A stretch of 64,000 nucleotides of DNA, from positions 241,280,645 through 241,344,644 of the forward strand of contig JAUMIR010000005.1 in NCBI GenBank assembly GCA_030847615.1, given 5' to 3'. The stretch comes from Gambelia wislizenii (lineage: Eukaryota > Chordata > Lepidosauria > Squamata > Crotaphytidae). The notes beneath the pieces were generated by a model. That model worked only from the letters and a program-made list of their open reading frames with translations. It was not told the origin of the DNA and did not search any database. Positions 1-10,703 of the stretch are shown piece after piece (the first letter of the stretch is position 1; each line of letters opens with the position of its first letter). The position numbers and the translations under genes are program-made.

Positions 1-1310
1 AAAGGAAAGTGTAGTCTCTAGTCTTACCATATAGCTGTCTCAAAGTGTTGGTTAAGGAAAGATCTTCCATAAGATCTAAGAAAGATTTGGGATGTCTTCC
101 TTGGGATTTCTTTAGCTTTCTGATATTCTGTCTAGTGTTAGATCAATTACTCCATTCAAGTCACTGAGCAGAACCCAATTTTCACATTCTAAACTCAGTA
201 ATTCTTGTAGCTTTTTATAGAGATTATCTTTATTCTTGGATGGCACATAGAACTTAACTTAAGTGTCTTTCTTCCCATTATTGTTGTTTCTATCTCTATA
301 AATCTTCCACTTGAATCTTTCAAGATTTCTTTTGCTGGAAGCTTTTTGTTTATGTAAATTACAATTCCCTTATTTTTTTTCTTTATCAAATTGATAAATT
401 ATTGTCCTAATTTCTTTTTCCTTAACAATTTGTAATTTTTCTTCTTTACATGAGTCTCTTGGAGACATATAATCTCCAATCTCATTTTCAATAAATAAAC
501 TTGTTTTTACTTGTAAGGCAAATTCCTACCTCTCATGTTCAACAAAGTAATTTTAAGTCCATTTCCTCTTCTTTTAACTTTATTTGATTTGCCTTTATTT
601 GACTTTTCCTGTTATTTAATTTGTGTCTATTTCTTCTGGTTCCTCCTCTTCTACTTCTGCTTCTTCTTCTGGTTCAACCTCCTCCACCCCACCATCTACT
701 TCCTCTGTATCTCCTTCTTCTTGATTGGTTCCTGTTTCCCCACCTGCTTTCCCTTCTATTTTTCTCTCTGGTTTTCCTGTTTGTTTCTAAGGTTTTTGAT
801 ATTCTTCCTCTGAATATTTTTCGCATTCTGATAAGTCTCTTCCATATTTAGTCAAAAAGTCTTTTGCCTTCATGGTTGAATTTAATTTGAATCTCTTTTG
901 TTGAAATCCCTTCCAGTTTTTTCCACCTGTAAGAAATTCCTGCTTTTTTAGGTTTCTGTGTAATAATTTGATATTCTTGTCTTCTTTTTCAAATTTGCAG
1001 AGGAATATCATTGTAAATTGAGGTTTCTTTATTATCTATCCATAATTTGGTTTTATAGTTCTGTTGTGGGATTGAGTCTCTAATTCTTTCCCTCATAAAG
1101 TAGATTATGATGTCTCTTGGGAAATTTTTCTGTAATGCTATTCTAGAGGTTATCCTGCCCATTCAATCAATTTCCAGGTTCATTCTCTTCTCAGATAGTC
1201 CTATAAAGGTGGCTAGCACTGGTATCATTCTGTCAAATAGATTTGCTTTCTTAGTCTCAGGAAGTCCTCTCACTTTATTTTTATTTTTATATAGAAATGA
1301 CATCTCTATT
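1..1310 (-). pseudogene. L1 LINE fragment: ORF1 3' half and ORF2 start (runs off window start)
   Basis: Minus-strand reading gives an L1 ORF1 RNA-binding region (about 1290-790), then an acidic Glu-rich ORF1 tail (about 780-620), then the start of ORF2 near 540 with the apurinic endonuclease opening 'IICLQETHVKKKN' and the block 'GIVIYINKKLPAKE' (about 385-320). Known for the family: ORF1 is an RNA-binding chaperone and ORF2 carries endonuclease plus reverse transcriptase. Several stops and frameshifts break both ORFs, so it is dead. Its 3' part lies beyond position 1. The 5' boundary near 1310 abuts a second, older ORF1 end in the same orientation, so two L1 copies lie head to tail here. Confidence 0.75.
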
Positions 1311-1314
1311 TAAT

Positions 1315-1502
1315 ATCTTTGCCATATCTGTCCCAAAACTCTTCGGCCTTATAGAATGAATTAAGTACAAATCTTCTTTCTATCTTAATGCAACACCTTC
1401 TAATCGCTTCCATCTAAACTGAGTTCCACATTTCTTCAATTTATCAGTTAAAATGCTGTGTTGTTTTCTCTTCTTCAATATGCTGACTGGGATAGCTCAG
1501 AA
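1315..1502 (-). pseudogene. Older L1 ORF1 C-terminal piece (3' part of a split copy)
   Basis: Minus-strand translation in shifting frames gives an ORF1 C-terminal domain ('FRWKRLEGVAL', 'AEEFWDRYGKDIK'), homologous to the block at 1000-830 of the adjacent L1. It continues the ORF1 fragment at 5793-6110; the two are separated by a complete L1 insertion bounded by an 18-bp duplication. Inactive. Confidence 0.6.
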
Positions 1503-1520
1503 TATCTGGATAGTAGTATT
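1503..1520. repeat. L1 target-site duplication, 3' side copy
   Basis: The 18-mer TATCTGGATAGTAGTATT here is identical to 5775-5792. It directly precedes the T-rich run (minus-strand A tail) of the inserted L1, the expected layout for target-primed reverse transcription. Confidence 0.9.
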
Positions 1521-4500
1521 TTTTTCTTTTATTTTTTAACCAGTTACAGTCATACGATCTATATTTTTTTATAACAGCCATCATTTCTAACTATACATTG
1601 TAACTGTGTTTTTACAATCAAATAAAACAAACAAACAAACAATAAACAAAAAAACAGATAAGTCACTTCCTTGTTGGCTTTCCTGGAAAAAATAATATCT
1701 ATGTACTCATACTTATTTTTGCTCAATAATTACCTTAAAAGTGTTACTTCTGGTCATTAATTCTAACACAAAAGTCCATTAACCTATTTGATCATCGCAA
1801 AGCAAAGTTATTCAACATACCAAATAATCTTCTAATATTATTATAAATCTACCTTCCCAATTTCTTTCCAAAGTTTTTGAATGGGTTCCCATTCCGCCTC
1901 TGTTTTTTCCAATGCCTTGTCCTTTAACCTCGCAGTTAGTATATCCATGTCCATGGCATCGTAGAGTTTCAAGAGCCATTCTCCAACAGTAGGGATTCTT
2001 TTATCTTTCTAATATTTAGCATACTGGATTCTTGCCACAGTTATCATATATAATAGAAGCTTTTCTTTCCGCTTTGCTGTACTAGTTCTAATTTTATTCA
2101 CCATGTTCAATAAATATAGTTCAGGTTCCAAAGGATAATTTGTGCCTATAATTTCTCTTATTTTGTTATGAATACTTTTCCAGTAGGCTCTTGCTCGCGA
2201 ACATTTCCACCAAATATGGTGGAATGTTCCTTCCGCTTTGCCACATTTCCAACATTGCCTTTTCCCAGTCTTATATATAATATCGAGTTTAACAGGGGTT
2301 AGATACCATTGATATAACATCTTAAAGTAATTCTCTTTCATTATTTGGGATAATGTGAATTTTTGTGTGATTTGCCATGATTTCTCCCATCTGTCTAGCT
2401 CTATTATATGGCCTACCTCTTTAGCCCATCTTATCATTGTATCCTTTATTATTTTGTCTTCTAATTCTCTGTCTAGTAAGATTTTGTAGTAATTTGTGAT
2501 CTGGTGTTTCTTGTTGTCGAAGATTATTTTATCTAATTCATTTTGTTCTGTTTGAAAGTTCTCTAATTTTAAATCCATTTTAAATCTCTCGTAAAGTTGT
2601 TTATACAAAAACCATGTAACCTTATACCCCTCATCTTGTAAGTCTGCTCTCGATTTTAGTTTAACCTGATTTATTGTTGAATGGATACAAATGTTTTGAT
2701 ATTTTAACCATTCCTGATCTTTTATCTTTGACATCCTGAAAAAAGCTTCCTGAGTGAGACCGATAACAGTAACTTGGGGTAGAAAGCTTTCTTTAAATTC
2801 AACCAGCACTTGAGCAAAACTTTTCTAACATAATGGTGGTCAAATAATTTATTCACTTTCTTTTTATTATAAAAAAGGTATGCATGCCACCCAAAAATGA
2901 GGTCATGCCCCTCCAAGGCTAGTATTTTATTGCTATCTAAGCGAATCCAAGATTCTAGCCATGTAAGCGAGCATGCCTGATAGTATTTGTAGAGATTTGG
3001 CTTTGCAAATCCTCCTTTTTCTTTTCTTTCAGTTAGTAATTTGTATTTTATTATCGCTTTTTTACCCCCCCCCCAAAAAAATTTAAGTATTTCTTTATTC
3101 CAAACTTTGAAACAGTTATTGTTTGTTATTATCGGGATATTTTGAAACAAAAACATAAACCTCGGTAAAATAATCATTTTTATAACAGCTATTTCCCCTA
3201 AAATTGATAGATTAATTTTAGGCCATCTATACAAATCTTTCATCAACTCTTTCCACATTGTTTTATAATTATTTTCGAAAAGATCTGCATTTCTTTTAGT
3301 TAACCAGATCCTCAAATATTTGATTTTCTTCTCTATTTTGAATCCTGTTATCTTTTTTATTAGCTCTTCTTCCTCTCTCTTAATATTCTTTTTAAGCATA
3401 ACCATTTTCTCGTTGTTAATCCTAAAGCCAGAAACTGTTGCAAAACTTTCTAGTATAATTTTGAAGTCATCAAGCTGTTCCCTGGGCTCTTCAAAAATGA
3501 CCACCAAATTGTCAGCAAAGGCTTTGATCTTAAACTCGTTACCTTTGATTGAAGCTCCTCGAATCTTTCTGTTTGTTCTGATATTATTAATTAGTATCTC
3601 TATTATCGACAGGAATAATAGAGGTGACAGTGTCTTGTCCCCTTGTTGATTTTTATGTTTCCTGTCTTTTCTCCATTGATTATCACTTGGGCGCATTGCT
3701 CTTCATATATCTTATTTACCCATTGCCTAAAATTGTCTCCTGTATTCATTTTTTCAAGGACTTTTTTCATAAACGACCAACTTACATTATCAAAGGCCTT
3801 CTCCACATCAAGAAAGCACAATGCCACTTTTTTTTCGTTATGTTTTTCATAGTAATCCAATAGGTCTACTACCATTTCTATATTGTTTCTTCTATATCTT
3901 TTTGGGAGAAAGCCGTTCTGATCTTCACTGATTATCTGATTTAGAATGGATTTATATTTTTCTGCTAATATAGAAACAAAAATCTTATAATCTATATTTA
4001 ACAGAGAAATTGGTCTATAGTTCTTGGGATCTTTTCTGTCCTTTCCTTCTTTTGGTATGACCGTGATGTTAGCTGTTTTCCATGAATTGGGAATCCCTTC
4101 TTTAATTGCCTTGAATGTTTTATGGAGCAGTACAAGTAGGATATCTTCTAATTTTTTGTAGTATAATGGGGTAAATACATCCGGTCCTGGAGTTTTATCA
4201 AGTTTCAACTTTTTAATAGCCTCAACAATTTCCATAATTGTAATATCTCTATCTAATGTAGCCTTCTGGTCCTCCATCAATTTAGTTATATTTTGTCTGT
4301 CTAAATAGTTGTGTATTGCCTTTTGCATTCTTCCTTGTTTGCTGTGTCTCTATACAGTTCTGAGTAGAATTCTTGAAAACATCGTTTTATTTGATTTTGT
4401 TGTACCATGGGTTTCCCCTTATAGTTTATCTCTGTTATAATTTTGTTTTCTTTCTGCTTTTTCAATGTGTAGGTAAGCCATTTTCCTAGTTTGTTAGCGT

Positions 4501-5774
4501 GTTCGAAATGTTGTTGTCTTACCAATCTCATTTTTTGTTCTATTTCTTCTGTTGTTGTTGATTGAATTTTCTTTTTCAAAATCTCCACCTCATTTGTTAC
4601 TTTTTTATTATTTGGATTTACGCTTAACTCTTCTTTCTCTGCTAACTCTTGCAAGAGATGTTGAAGTTCTGTTCTTTGTTGTTTTTTTCTCACTTGCTTT
4701 TTTAAAAAAATATCCCCTCATGACCGCCTTGCTAGCTTCCCAAATTGTGGTCATTTTTAACTCATCTGACATGTTTTCTGAAAAGTATTGTTGTCAAGAC
4801 TTCTGATGTTTCTTTTATACTTCTTTCCTCTTTCAGTAAATTATCGTTCAAACACCAATGAAACTCTTTCCTTTTCCCTGACATTATAAAAATAATTGGG
4901 TTGTGGTGGGAGATCCATTTTGGTTTTACTTCCATTGATTTAATATTTGGTATTAATCTTTTTGATACAAAGAACATATCGATTCTTGATAATGAGTGGT
5001 GGACCTCTGAATAAAAGGTATACCCTACTGCCTCTTTATATTTCCACCTCCAAACATCTGTTAAATCTAGTTCTTTTTTCAGTTCAAAAAAGTTTTTTGG
5101 TAACTTTCCTTGATTCTTTCATATTATTTTTTCTGATTTCTATTCACCTTTGGGTCTATCACCCCATTCCAATCTCCCGCTAGTATAATATTCTCAAAGT
5201 TCAGAAAATTTTCCATTATTTCTTTCTTTAACTTATTGAAAAATTTATCTTGCCCTTGGATCAGTGTGTAGACTCCAATTAACAATATATTTTCATCTTG
5301 AAGTTTTATTTCCACCCCCATATATGATCCTTCTTTATCCTCAAATAACAATTTCACTTGCCATCTTCTGTTAATGTACATTACTACGCCCCTTTTCTTC
5401 TTCTCATTTGATGTTATAAAGCATTGACCCAAACTAGGATTTTTCAAATATTTATCATCCCTTTTCCTTATTCGCATCTCCTGGAGGCAGATAATATCAA
5501 TTTTTGATTTCTCTAAGTGGTGGAAAATTTGCCTTCTTTTGTATTCAGAGCTTAAACCTTTTATATTCCATGAAAGAATCTTAACATCAATTTTTTCTTG
5601 TAATTTTTTTCTCGTCTTGAATGTATCTTTCTTATATTTATTTATTTGTTATTTTTCTTATTTGTATATTTGATATTTGACTAATTCTCGTCTTCCTCTA
5701 CGCTATCTTCTTCTCCTGACTCTATGCCTTCTTCTTGTTGTTGTTGTACTGCCTCGTCTTCTTCCTCGTCCTCT
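1521..5774 (-). mobile_element. L1 retrotransposon inserted in an older L1
   Basis: About 4.25 kb bounded by identical 18-bp duplications. On the minus strand it opens in the acidic tail of ORF1 (about 5770-5690, Glu/Asp-rich with a Gln run, stop near 5685), passes a short spacer, then holds a complete-length ORF2 (5600-2009) and about 490 bp of 3' UTR ending in an A-rich tail (T-rich on + at about 1519-1537). It is 5' truncated within ORF1. The perfect duplication suggests moderate age, but ORF2 has frameshifts and changed catalytic residues. Confidence 0.85.
2009..5600 (-). pseudogene. L1 ORF2 (endonuclease-reverse transcriptase), disrupted
   Basis: Read on the minus strand through several frames. 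The endonuclease begins near 5595 ('ILSWNIKGLSS', 'IICLQEM', 'AGDWNGVIDP', 'SRIDMFFVSKRL'). The RT follows at 4328-3603 ('KTPGPDVF', 'NYRPISLLNIDYKIF', 'CFLDVEKAFDNVSW'). A frameshift near 3640 leads to 'SPLLFLSIIEILI' and the YADD-equivalent 'AFADN'. A C-terminal CCHC knuckle (C-x2-C-x7-H-x4-C) lies at about 2260-2200, then the stop at 2009. The second catalytic Asp of FADD is Asn, and the endonuclease 'SDHxP' block reads 'SHHNP'. With at least three frameshifts the copy cannot be autonomous. Confidence 0.85.
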
Positions 5775-5792
5775 TATCTGGATAGTAGTATT
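5775..5792. repeat. L1 target-site duplication, 5' side copy
   Basis: Same 18-mer as 1503-1520, next to the 5'-truncated end of the inserted L1. Confidence 0.9.
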
Positions 5793-6110
5793 GTCAATTT
5801 TAGATTTCTTATCTCTGTGTAGTTGCAGTATACCATTCTTTGTCTGATTTTTTTAGAAAATGAGTGATAACATCTCTTTGCAGTTTCCACTTCTGGAGAA
5901 TCCAGTCTAAAGACCTTGTTAATCTCAAATAACACTTCTTGTTTGTTCTTGCCAAGAAAATCAGATAAGGCCTTTGCAAGCCTTTCACATATATCCTCAT
6001 CTCTTTGTTCAGGAACCACAATGGTTTCTCTTTCTCTCTCTTATTTTGAGCATCAAGAGCTCCACTTCCCAACATGATAATGTCATCTCTGTTCTGTTCA
6101 CACAGCCAAG
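5793..6110 (-). pseudogene. Older L1 ORF1 (central RNA-binding part), split by L1 insertion
   Basis: Two overlapping minus frames carry one protein: 'VPEQRDEDICERLAKALSDF' and then, after a frameshift, 'RDVITHFLKKSDKEWYTATT'. This is the RRM-like part of a vertebrate L1 ORF1. The C-terminal continuation is at 1502-1315 beyond the inserted L1. The start upstream of about 6110 is not identifiable. Confidence 0.65.
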
Positions 6111-7134
6111 ATTTTTTTCATGTGACAGGTAATCTTGCCACCCTTCTACTCTCACCTTCTAATGTGAAAATATCCATATGGTAACTTGTAATGTGATTTT
6201 TTAAAAAATTTATAAGACGTGAATGAAACCAGTTAGCAATCCTTCACAGAATTCCCTTCAGCCAGTGTTTTCTGTTTACTCCAATTCCTCATTTTTTCCT
6301 TCTCCCTCCCACCTTTCCTCCCCCTTTCCCACTCTTATCTTTCTCAACATCTAATGTCTTTCTCTTTACTTGTCCAACAGATCATAATCCTGCTGCCCAG
6401 CAAGCATTTTATTCTCACAACAACCCTTTGAGGCAGACCAGACCAAAAGATAACTCTGGGCCAGTAAGCTGGATGGCCAAGTGGCATTTTGAATCTAGGA
6501 CTTCCTGCTCTTGTATGGTAATTCTACCCATTATACTATACAGTCTTAGGTTTAGTCCCACCTGAGAAAAGCAATATATTCTTCCCCAATCAGCCACTGG
6601 GTGAACCTGGGGCTATCATCCTTTCTCATTTATGCATCAGGCACATTTATTCATTTATTTATTTATTTATTTATTTATTGCATTTATATCCCACCATTAT
6701 TCCATTCAAAAAACTGATCTATCTGATCAGAGCTAGAAAATGTCAGGGTATGTGAGAATCCATCCAGGGCATGTGCAGAGGGCCAAATGGCAAAATGGCC
6801 TGAAGCAGTTGCTGCTTGCACCAGGATGCTGAAAAGAGCACTCAAGCACATTGACTTTACTTAATCATTGCAGAGTAACATCTACAGTGAGTCAGAGACT
6901 CCAGGTACATTGGCTACATCATGTACAACTTATAGGAAGAACAAGAAGAGAAGAGAGAACAGGAGCGGGACTTGGGTTGTACCCTTATATGTATAGATTG
7001 CTTTCATGGCCTAGCAGTGTCCTGTTCCCACACATATAGTTTATCCAACCCTTTCCCATGGAGATAACCATTTGCAGTCACTACTGTTATCTCCCAACCA
7101 TCCTGTTCTTCTAGAATGAAATACAGTCAATATC
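6111..7134. other. No gene; low-content DNA with an ATTT microsatellite
   Basis: No coding signal on either strand. A (TTTA)n tract at about 6647-6679 is followed by 'tatatcccaccat', the typical tail of L2/SINE-like vertebrate repeats. Nothing else is supportable. Confidence 0.5.
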
Positions 7135-7230
7135 AGCTGTGCCTGTCAGGTCCTCACTACTAGCCGCCCCGATTGTTTTTAGTAGAGGGGTGGGGTATAA
7201 ATTATTATTATTATTGTTGTTGTTGTTGTT
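7135..7230 (+). repeat. L2/CR1-like 3' terminus with TTA/TTG microsatellite
   Basis: The terminal block 'ccccgattgtttttagtag' followed by '(g)aggggtggggtataaatta' recurs near-identically at about 51456-51495, where it ends a longer L2-like copy. A (TTA)n(TTG)n tail follows. It is non-coding. Confidence 0.5.
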
Positions 7231-7309
7231 GCACCAGCTCTTTTTATTATAAAATCCCGATTAATATTGTTCCTAATTAATCAAAACCTTGACACCATTC
7301 CAATTTTAT

Positions 7310-7452
7310 ACATAGAAGAACATCTTACACATGTTTGATTACTCCAAGTTTTGTACACAAATTCTGGTGTTTTATGGTCACCAAAGGCTTTGTGAACATA
7401 TCAGCAATGTTGTTCTTTGATTGACAGTATATTAGCATGATTACCTTTGCAA
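7310..7452 (-). pseudogene. Ty1/copia RNase H C-terminal remnant
   Basis: Minus-strand translation from about 7450 gives 'LIYCQSKNNIADMFTKPL' followed by 'TKLGV' and a stop. 'NIADxFTKPL' is the hallmark of the C-terminal end of copia-type polyproteins, just after RNase H. Only about 45 codons remain; upstream it is replaced by an (ATC)n tract. Copia elements are rare in amniotes, so the assignment rests on this one motif. Confidence 0.6.
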
Positions 7453-7870
7453 TGTAATCATCATCATCATCATCATCATCATCATAATACATTTATTTAT
7501 ATCCTGCCCCTCTACAGACCACAATCAGGGCAGATTACAACGTTTAAAATATCCATCCAAAACCCTCAATCCCACCCACCCCTTAAAATACAATTAGATA
7601 GTTCACAATTTAAAACATACTTTTAAAATATCAAAAATAAACAATACAATAGGAAGTGGCTGTAGCAAGGTGTCTATTCAGGAAAGGCCTGCCAGAAGAG
7701 ATCCGTCTTAAGAGCTTTTAAAAGCTATTTAGGTTGGTAATATGATGGATCTCATCTGGCAGACCATTCCATAAACTGGGAGCAATAGCCAAAAAGGTCC
7801 TCCAGGCAGTTGCAGAAAGCCTAGTTTTTAAAGGCTGTAGCGAATTCCTCCCAGAGGGCCTGTGTGCACA
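7453..7870 (-). repeat. L2-like LINE 3' end with ATC microsatellite
   Basis: (ATC)n at about 7459-7487 is followed by 'tttatatcctgcccctcta', a LINE 3' terminus in minus orientation. At 7690-7830 the minus strand encodes 'SLWNGLPDEIHH'-like residues, matching the C-terminal 'LWNxLPxxIR' segment of L2/CR1 ORF2. Short and disrupted. Confidence 0.5.
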
Positions 7871-8233
7871 GGGAGGATTATATGTACATTGTGGAATTAC
7901 ACATGCACATGTTTGGTTCTAGATTTAACCTCTATGGAGGTTGCCATCTGAATACAGGCCTGTGAGCCCTCTTATACATTAACTGGGTCCTATATTGGCA
8001 TCCCTAGCTCAGAGAACAATTGCTTGTACCATATTAGCTAATTGCATAGATAAAGCCCTTCATCTAGAAGTTTTGTTTCTCTCTCTCTCTCTCTCCATTT
8101 TGGCTCAGTCATGCCAGCACATTGTTCCTTTCCCCAGAAACACACCACTAGCCCTAGTGTTGTATGCAGACAACTTCATGTGATAAGATTTTCCAAGGAA
8201 GAGAACAGAGGCCAAATTGGTGTCTCCAGGAAT

Positions 8234-8236
8234 CAA
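8234..8236. repeat. Harbinger target site duplication (CAA)
   Basis: CAA before the left TIR; the right flank has CAG (14297-14299). A 3-bp CWG-type duplication with one mismatch fits PIF/Harbinger. Confidence 0.45.
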
Positions 8237-8252
8237 GGTGCCAGTTACACGA
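8237..8252 (+). repeat. Harbinger left terminal inverted repeat
   Basis: GGTGCCAGTTACACGA pairs with the inverted right end at 14281-14296. The core TTACACGA recurs in subterminal DNA. Confidence 0.65.
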
Positions 8253-8307
8253 CAGAAATTGTTGCGTTGCCTACCGGGTCAAAGTGAACACGAATCCATC
8301 CCTCGCT

Positions 8308-8435
8308 GTTTATACGATTTTTGTCACTGATAAGGATATCCCGTTTGGTCCCGTGACTGATATTTACACGTACAAGGTTCCATTTTTAATTTTAGATTCC
8401 GAGATGGCTTATCCCATGATTTTATTGTTTACACG
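8308..8435 (+). promoter_or_regulatory. Left subterminal repeats (GTTTAYACG-like)
   Basis: Three direct copies: GTTTATACG at 8308-8316, ATTTACACG at 8362-8370 and GTTTACACG at 8427-8435, about 55-65 bp apart. The same word is inside both TIRs. Inverted related copies occur near the right end (14282-14290; GTTTACATG-like at 14233-14241). Subterminal repeats are where Harbinger Myb partners are expected to bind; binding here is inference. Confidence 0.5.
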
Positions 8436-8631
8436 CATTGGATGTTCCGTGATTTTTTTTTATTTTTATTTTTTGTCTGTCAATCAAAGATGCGATTACT
8501 CATTTTTTCAAATTTTGGCCGACGTGTTTCCGGTCCTTTTTCCAGCCACAGATGCAGCGATTGGCCAAACTTTAAACAAAGAATGACATCACATGCGCTT
8601 TTCATGCACCTCATCATTTCTGAATGGCAAC

Positions 8632-10188
8632 ATGGAGGTGGCAACTTTGGCAGCTCTGTCTACCGCTGCCCGTTTGCGCTTATCTCTTTTAGCTCTTAAG
8701 AGGCACATAATCCTCATGCATAGAAGAAGGATGCTCCTTATTTTCCTTCTTTTTCTCCATTCCCAAGCTATGGAAGTAACACTTTCAAGGCCACAGGTCA
8801 TGTACTTTGCTGCCATCGATTCCCCAGAGGTTTTGAGATTTGTTCGCCCAGACCGGAGGAAGCGACGTTGGTGGGTGTACCAAACAACGGATGAGTGGTG
8901 GGAGAAATTTGTGATGAACATCTGGTCAGATGAACGTTGGATACTGTACTTCAGGATGCCAAGGTTCCTATTTATGCGCCTTGCCGAGCTACTACGTCCG
9001 GAGATTGCAAAGTCAGACACTAACATGAGAAAAGCCATTCCTGTGGAGAAGCGATTCGCTGTTGTCGTTTTCCTGCTCGCCCACCGATGCTTGTATGGAG
9101 CAGTTTCCCAGTTGTTTGGTATTGGGAGATCTACTGTGTGCATGATTTTTGTGGAGGTCGTGCTCGCAATGGAGAAGTTACTTCTTAAGCGAACAGTGTT
9201 CCTCGGAGACCACAGAAAGGTAAATTTTTGTAATGAGTAATCGTGTAATCAAATTTTCTTTAAGACTTTCAAAGTACTTATTAGGGAGTACCCATGTATA
9301 ATACTGTACTGTAAGTTCTTGAAGGTTCACCCGTAGTGAATATGCACATGACATGTATACTATGGCAAAAAATAAAGGATTTTTTTTTCCTTAACAGTAA
9401 TGTTTATTCGAAAAATCCTAATTCCGAATTCTCACCATCTCCACTTCTGTTATTTGTTCTTTCCGTAGGTTATGGATTCCTTTGCACCAATGGGATATCC
9501 TCAAGTGGTTGCTTGCCTGGATGGGTGCCATGTTAATATAATCCCCCCAATACGCCAAGGGGACGAATTTATAAACAGAAAGAATAGGTACGGCGTTCTT
9601 CTTCAAGGGACTTGTGACCACCGTGGGGTTTTTATTGACACGGAGATCGGTTGGAGCGGGAAGAATCACAATGCCCAAATGTTAAGGAACTCTGGTTTTT
9701 TTGAGACTATGGAGACAGGGATATTTGTACCTGGGAATCCAACACTGACAATTATGGGGAAGCCGGTTGTACCACTTACTCTCGTAGATGGGGCATATCC
9801 AATAAGAAATTGGCTGTTGACACCGTATAGGGGGACTACAAATCCCAAACAAAGACTGTACAATAGGTACCATAACAAGATAAGATCGATGGTGGAGAGG
9901 AGTTTCGGCCGTTTAAAGGCGAGATGGAGAGCATTAAAATACTGTATTGAGGTTGCAGAGGAGAATGTATGTTCTGTAATATGTGCATGTATTATTCTAC
10001 ACAATATATGTGAAACCAAGGGCAGTATACTTGACAATTCTAACCGGCGTGTGCAGAGGTTTGTCCTTGACACGCTTGGGGCCCCAATGGTAAATAATGA
10101 TGCTAGAGAGAAGGAGCAGGGAGAGGCGGTACGGAACGCTTTAAAAGAATATTTCTGGCAGGAACATCACCGTGTGGACGGGGAGTAA
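8632..10188 (+). CDS. PIF/Harbinger DDE transposase (HARBI1-like), two exons
   Basis: Exon 1 is 8632-9219 and exon 2 is 9469-10188. The intron is GT-AG (AAG|GTAAAT; pyrimidine-rich TTCCGTAG), phase 0. The joined frame is 435 residues. I chose ATG 8632 because it opens the conserved-looking part; an in-frame ATG at 8593 would add 13 residues. The N-terminal half resembles the helix-rich region of Harbinger nucleases ('EKRFAVVVFLLAH', 'AVSQLFGIGRSTVCMIF', a helix-turn-helix-like block). The DDE catalytic triad is visible: D214 in 'ACLDGCHV', D303 in 'LVDGAYPIRNWLLTPY', E339 in 'VERSFGRLKARWRAL', with D-x35-E spacing typical of the family. Role: cleavage and strand transfer at TIRs in the nucleus. 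A polyadenylation signal AATAAA lies at about 10241, just after the stop. No inactivating change is visible. Confidence 0.9.
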
Positions 10189-10240
10189 GTTTATGCATGC
10201 TTCTCAATTTCCTACATGTACTTGATAACTTCTTCTTATG

Positions 10241-10247
10241 CCCAATA
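10241..10247 (+). terminator. Polyadenylation signal of the transposase gene
   Basis: CCAATAAAG about 55 bp after the stop codon at 10188, on the coding strand. Confidence 0.55.
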
Positions 10248-10248
10248 A

Positions 10249-10703
10249 AGTTAATGCATCACTTTATGTTCCTGCTTTTTATTTTCATGACAGTATGTTC
10301 TTAATACCCTTTTTAAAAGCTGAAAAGGCATTGCCTTTACAGGTTTCTGTTTGGAATATATAGCATGCAAAACTAGGAGTGGAAATTATCTCTGAAAAGT
10401 AGGCCAAACTTGATACAAATGAATGGTAAGGCAAGCTACCTGAAATGATACATTGTTGCGGCTTCGGCGGTTGAAGGAATTGGCGGGCTTTTGGAAGGGA
10501 TTACTCTTTCTGGCAAAAGATCCAGCCTGTGCCTTATAGCCTCAAAGAGTATCCTCCGCAAATAAACCAATCGATTAGCACACAGTTCTTAAATTTTGAA
10601 CTGTTTTGAAAGCTCAAAACTCCATAGGCTTATTGCAAAAAAGTAACGGTCAATGCGCAAAGTTATAAACTCGAGTTTTCGCATCCCGCCACATGGCGTT
10701 ACG
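10249..10703. other. Harbinger internal spacer (candidate promoter of second gene)
   Basis: No ORF of note. A GC-richer patch (about 10450-10500) and the upstream ATG at 10693, out of frame with the start at 10704, are the only notable points. The promoter of the second gene should lie here; no clear TATA box was identified. Confidence 0.35.

Noticed and set aside
8079..8180. 'LVLYADNFM' resembling a reverse transcriptase YxDD box
   Set aside because: Only a few residues with no supporting RT blocks around them.
8589..9143. 184-codon minus ORF opposite the transposase
   Set aside because: Antisense shadow of exon 1 of the Harbinger transposase; no domain and no splice signals.
9666..10073. 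135-codon minus ORF
   Set aside because: Antisense shadow of transposase exon 2 including the DDE region.
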